8,313 bases of DNA from positions 1 through 8,313 of the forward strand of contig CAJWBT010000090.1 of the NCBI GenBank assembly GCA_913020235.1. The letters run 5' to 3'. Positions 5,936 to 8,313 of the stretch are shown one piece after another. Both the position numbers and the translations under genes were made by a program. The DNA comes from an uncultured Chloroflexota bacterium (GTDB taxonomy: Bacteria > Chloroflexota > Dehalococcoidia > UBA3495). Each line of letters starts with the position of its first letter. Positions within the stretch are counted from its first letter, which is position 1. Below the pieces are notes generated by a model, which was given only the letters and a program-made list of their open reading frames with translations, was not told the DNA's origin and did no database searches.

Positions 5936-6808
5936 GTGGCTTGGCGGGAGCTTAGCATCGGCGTACCCCATGAGTACGTGGAACCCATCTCGTACCTGTT
6001 TAGCCGGTATGGGCGCAGCTTGACCATGGAAGCAGACGGGCCCGACCGCATCATGCTCCGGACCCTTTTGCCGGCTACCTCCAGGCAGCGGCTGGCCCGC
6101 ATCGAGGTTGGCGTCAGACTGGTCTCCGCCCTGGAGCCGCTGGGCGAGCTGCGGATCAGGGATTTGGCCGGGGACGAAGACTGGCAGGAGTCTTGGAAAT
6201 CCCACTTCGACTTGCTGAGGGTAGGCCGGCGTCTGGTGATAAGGCCTACCTGGATCGAGCATGAGGCCGGACGAGACGAAATTGTTATCGAGATCGACCC
6301 TGGTATGGCCTTCGGAACGGGGTACCACCCGACGACTTACACCTGTTTGGAGGCGATGGAGCATATTGTACAGCCCGGCATGTCGGTCCTGGACGTGGGC
6401 ACCGGCTCCGGGATACTGGCCATAACCGCCGTGAAACTGGGGGCTGCCCGCGTCGTGGCCCTGGACATAGATCCGGAGGCAGTTCGGGCCGCCCGGCAGA
6501 ATTTTCGCCGCACTCGGACGGCGAGACAGGTGGCCCTGAGCCAGGGTACGGTACCTCATCCTCTGGTGGGTCCGGAGCAGTTCGACGTTGCGGTGGCCAA
6601 TATATCGGCCCGGGCCGTCTGTGATCGCGGTCCTTTCATCCTCACGGCTTTGCGGCCCCAGGGAGTCTTCGTCGCCTCAGGCCTCTTGAAGAGCCAGAGA
6701 CATGAAGTGGTGAACGCCCTGGAATCGCGTGGCTGCTCCCTGATCCAGCAATGGTCCCAGGAGGACTGGGCGTCTCTGGCATTTCAGCGCGATTTTCCTC
6801 AGCAGTAG
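5936..6808 (+). CDS. prmA: Ribosomal protein L11 methyltransferase PrmA
   Basis: The 290-residue protein matches PrmA, the cytoplasmic SAM-dependent enzyme that methylates lysines and the N-terminus of ribosomal protein L11. It has the small N-terminal substrate-recognition domain (about 1-65), the linker motif with W83 and W87, and the PrmA signature FGTGYHPTT (126-134). The Rossmann methyltransferase fold shows the SAM loop VLDVGTGSGIL (151-161), the acidic residue of strand 2 in LDIDP (176-180) and the VANI motif (220-223), where the family commonly has NILA. The start is a GTG at 5936 with a strong AGGAGG (5926-5931) 4 nt upstream; no ATG near it fits the family N-terminus better. No promoter of its own is evident: the dnaJ terminator lies immediately before it, so expression probably depends on read-through from dnaJ. 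Confidence 0.93.
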   Translation: MAWRELSIGVPHEYVEPISYLFSRYGRSLTMEADGPDRIMLRTLLPATSRQRLARIEVGVRLVSALEPLGELRIRDLAGDEDWQESWKSHFDLLRVGRRLVIRPTWIEHEAGRDEIVIEIDPGMAFGTGYHPTTYTCLEAMEHIVQPGMSVLDVGTGSGILAITAVKLGAARVVALDIDPEAVRAARQNFRRTRTARQVALSQGTVPHPLVGPEQFDVAVANISARAVCDRGPFILTALRPQGVFVASGLLKSQRHEVVNALESRGCSLIQQWSQEDWASLAFQRDFPQQ

Positions 6809-6828
6809 ATTGCCCCGCCCTACTCTAC

Positions 6829-6853
6829 CCGTTCACTGGGCCACCCAGAACGG
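6829..6853 (+). terminator. Possible hairpin terminator after prmA
   Basis: CCGTT (6829-6833) and CTGGG (6836-6840) pair with CCCAG (6844-6848) and AACGG (6849-6853), giving 10 pairs with a 2-nt bulge and a 3-nt loop, 20 nt after the prmA stop. There is no T-run, so it could be a rho-dependent or weak stop, or an mRNA-end stabiliser. Confidence 0.35.
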
Positions 6854-6900
6854 CGACGTGCCCCGCCCACCCACGGCCTCCGCCACCGAAATGCACCGGG

Positions 6901-6909
6901 TGCTATACT
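6901..6909 (+). promoter_or_regulatory. Extended -10 promoter for the kinase-like gene
   Basis: TGC directly followed by TATACT forms an extended -10 element; no good -35 box lies 17 bp upstream. Transcription would start near 6916, giving a leader of about 100 nt. Confidence 0.5.
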
Positions 6910-6924
6910 TGATCGCGTGCCTGA

Positions 6925-6945
6925 CTCGCAGGTTCGACCCGCAAG
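6925..6945 (+). promoter_or_regulatory. Imperfect dyad in the kinase leader, possible operator
   Basis: CTCGCAGGT and ACCCGCAAG form an inverted repeat with 7 of 9 positions matching around a TCG spacer, about 10 to 30 bp downstream of the predicted start point. The size and symmetry suit a dimeric repressor site. The sequence also looks slightly like a tRNA T-arm, but the stem does not pair as one. Confidence 0.3.
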
Positions 6946-7014
6946 TTTAGCCGGCATCATGGGTCCGTCGAAACACCGGACGGCGACGGGCCAGGGTACG
7001 CGTGATTGTTGCTG

Positions 7015-8034
7015 ATGGAGCAGGTGGACCTGAACCGCTACGAACTGGGCGGGGCCTTGGGCTCCGGGGCCGACTACGAGGTGCGGGCAGCCGTCGACCG
7101 GGAAACCGGGCAGCAGGTGGTGCTGAAGCGGCCCCAGCCCCAAATGGTCAGACGCCGAATTCATGCCGGCATTGAAGAGCGCACCGACCGCACCCTGCGG
7201 GCTCGCCAGGAAGTGGGCCGCGCGATTCCCCTGGTGGCCCCGGTTCTTGGCTACACCGAGCGGACCCTCCACGACGCGTATTTTGGCGACTCCCTGGGGC
7301 AAGAGTACCGGGTAACCGTGGAAGAGCGTGCCCGGGGCATTCCTCTGGTCGGGGACCCCATGGCCCGCATCACCGGGGTGCCGGTTGGCGCCGGGCAAAA
7401 CCTCTTCGCTCTTTTCCCGCTGGTTGAGCCGGACACCCAGCCACCGTTCCCCATTCACCGGCAATTGCTGGACGTGGAAGAGGGGTTCTACCAGGCCGGT
7501 TACATCCTATTGGACCTCCGTCCCCAGAACGTTTTCTACCAGCCGGCCTCCGGACGCATCACCGTCATCGATTGCGGCGACTTGATAGAGAGAGACATCG
7601 ACTCTGCTTCCAAAGGCACTCCCTTTCGGGATATCCATGACTTCTATCTGGAAATGCTCAAGTTCTACACCACTCCCCGGCGCCCTCCCTCCGAAGCCAC
7701 GGGGTATCGGGAGCCCCATGGACTTCGGCCCGTGGTACGATTCGAGCAAGAATTGGACCAGATGTCCCGGGATTTCGGCGAGGCGGCCGGTCCGCTCCGA
7801 GAAGCGGCCCTCCCGATGTTCGAGAAGGTCCGCGGCCGGTCCTACGGCGATTTCGGCGGCTTTCGCCGCGACATGACTACCTATCTGGAAGTTCTCAGGG
7901 AACAGAACTGCCGGCTGCCCGACCTGGAGCAGGCCCGGCGAGGTTGGGCCGAAGCTCTGGGCTGGCTACGGGGCGAGTATTGGCAACGCTTTTTGTTCCA
8001 ACCGGAAGCAGAGTTGGCGGTATTCAATGTTTGA
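7015..8034 (+). CDS. Atypical protein-kinase-like protein
   Basis: The protein (339 residues from the ATG) shows a kinase fold by motifs. A glycine-rich loop LGSGADYEV lies at 15-23, the ATP-anchoring lysine is K38 in VVLK, and a helix-C glutamate is possibly E66. The catalytic loop LLDLRPQN (165-172) has D167 and N172, and a DFG-equivalent DCG starts at D186. The normal HRDLKPxN therefore has Leu-Leu in place of His-Arg and Arg for Lys, a pattern nearer RIO/atypical kinases than classical Ser/Thr kinases. All main ATP- and metal-binding residues remain, so it may be active. No membrane segment is seen. The C-terminal 120 residues are helical in character and of unknown role. The frame opens right after a TGA with TTG at 7006 and 7009 and an ATG at 7015; none has a good ribosome binding site, and I prefer the ATG. 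A PP2C-like gene follows immediately. Substrate unknown. Confidence 0.75.
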   Translation: MEQVDLNRYELGGALGSGADYEVRAAVDRETGQQVVLKRPQPQMVRRRIHAGIEERTDRTLRARQEVGRAIPLVAPVLGYTERTLHDAYFGDSLGQEYRVTVEERARGIPLVGDPMARITGVPVGAGQNLFALFPLVEPDTQPPFPIHRQLLDVEEGFYQAGYILLDLRPQNVFYQPASGRITVIDCGDLIERDIDSASKGTPFRDIHDFYLEMLKFYTTPRRPPSEATGYREPHGLRPVVRFEQELDQMSRDFGEAAGPLREAALPMFEKVRGRSYGDFGGFRRDMTTYLEVLREQNCRLPDLEQARRGWAEALGWLRGEYWQRFLFQPEAELAVFNV

Positions 8035-8313
8035 CCCAGGGAATCGAACCCGGCAAACTGCGGTACCGAGGGGCGATTCGATGTCCCATGGGCGCCCCGG
8101 GGGCAAGAGATATGCTCGCCAGTGAAGTGGCAACCCTCCAGGACAACTCCATTCACGGTGATGATAGCTACCTCACGCGGGGTTTGGGTGGCAACGCCTT
8201 CCTGGACGTGGTCATGGACGGGGTTACCGGCTGCGGCGGGGAGGAGGCCAGCCGCTCGGTAAGGGATGCATTGGCCGGGGGATCCGTAAACTCCCCGGAT
8301 GACATCTTGGAGG
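8031..8313 (+). CDS. PP2C-like protein phosphatase N-terminus (partial, runs off the right edge)
   Basis: A frame open to the right edge encodes residues resembling the start of a PP2C-family (PPM) metal-dependent Ser/Thr phosphatase. IHGDDSYLTR fits the first acidic metal motif, and FLDVVMDGVTGCGGEEASRSV fits the motif usually written V.DG.GG..AS, with the metal-binding Asp-Gly. The remaining catalytic motifs are outside the window, so activity cannot be judged. The start is uncertain: a TTG at 8031 overlaps the TGA of the kinase gene by 3 nt and allows coupled translation; ATG codons at 8088 and 8112 are in the same frame, the latter with a GGGGG stretch about 8 nt upstream. Sequence between 8031 and 8088 has codon use compatible with coding. 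Its position directly behind a kinase-like gene suggests a kinase/phosphatase pair acting on the same target. Confidence 0.65.
   Translation, partial: MTQGIEPGKLRYRGAIRCPMGAPGARDMLASEVATLQDNSIHGDDSYLTRGLGGNAFLDVVMDGVTGCGGEEASRSVRDALAGGSVNSPDDILE

Noticed and set aside
6921..6950. tRNA T-arm-like GGTTCGACC in the kinase leader
   Set aside because: The flanking 5-bp stem does not pair and no other tRNA arms are present.
6820..7464. Minus-strand open frame (214 codons) overlapping the kinase gene and its promoter region
   Set aside because: It is antisense to the kinase motifs, has no known domain and no supporting ribosome binding site.

Overview
The window (8313 bp, GC-rich) carries seven complete genes and two partial genes at the edges. 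They lie in two divergent blocks around an intergenic region at 4265-4623. GTG and TTG starts are common. The gene set (RNase Y, YmdB-type phosphodiesterase, PHP phosphoesterase, PlsY-like acyltransferase, B-box/rhomboid-type N-terminus, DnaJ, PrmA) points to a bacterium. The combination suggests a Chloroflexota member, perhaps Dehalococcoidia-like; this is an inference from family resemblance, not a sequence match. Nothing indicates a phage, plasmid, insertion sequence or CRISPR array.

The leftward (minus-strand) block reads from 4264 down to the left edge: rny (RNase Y), ymdB, a PHP phosphoesterase of the RNase AM/YciV type, a divergent plsY-like gene, and the N-terminus of a zinc-finger protein that looks like a B-box rhomboid protease. 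The last four genes are tightly packed (gaps of 1, 40 and 26 bp), so they probably form one operon driven by a promoter at 4326-4354. The first three encode enzymes acting on RNA or small nucleotides. The exception to the tight packing is a 199-bp spacer between rny and ymdB. It holds a 13-bp hairpin just after the rny stop and a 68-nt structured hairpin. One arm of the latter can pair either inside the hairpin or with the ymdB Shine-Dalgarno region, a switch-like layout.

The rightward block starts with dnaJ, behind a very good sigma-70-type promoter (TTGAGC, 17 bp, TATAAT). A classical intrinsic terminator follows dnaJ and sits directly in front of the prmA ribosome binding site, so prmA must be expressed by read-through or antitermination. 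After prmA comes a separate unit with an extended -10 promoter. It encodes an atypical protein-kinase-like protein that keeps the key catalytic residues but has lost the HRD histidine and arginine. The next gene, running off the right edge, resembles the N-terminus of a PP2C-type phosphatase and may start on a TTG overlapping the kinase stop codon. This kinase/phosphatase pair is the most likely little-described protein system in the window; the ymdB leader is the most interesting non-coding signal.
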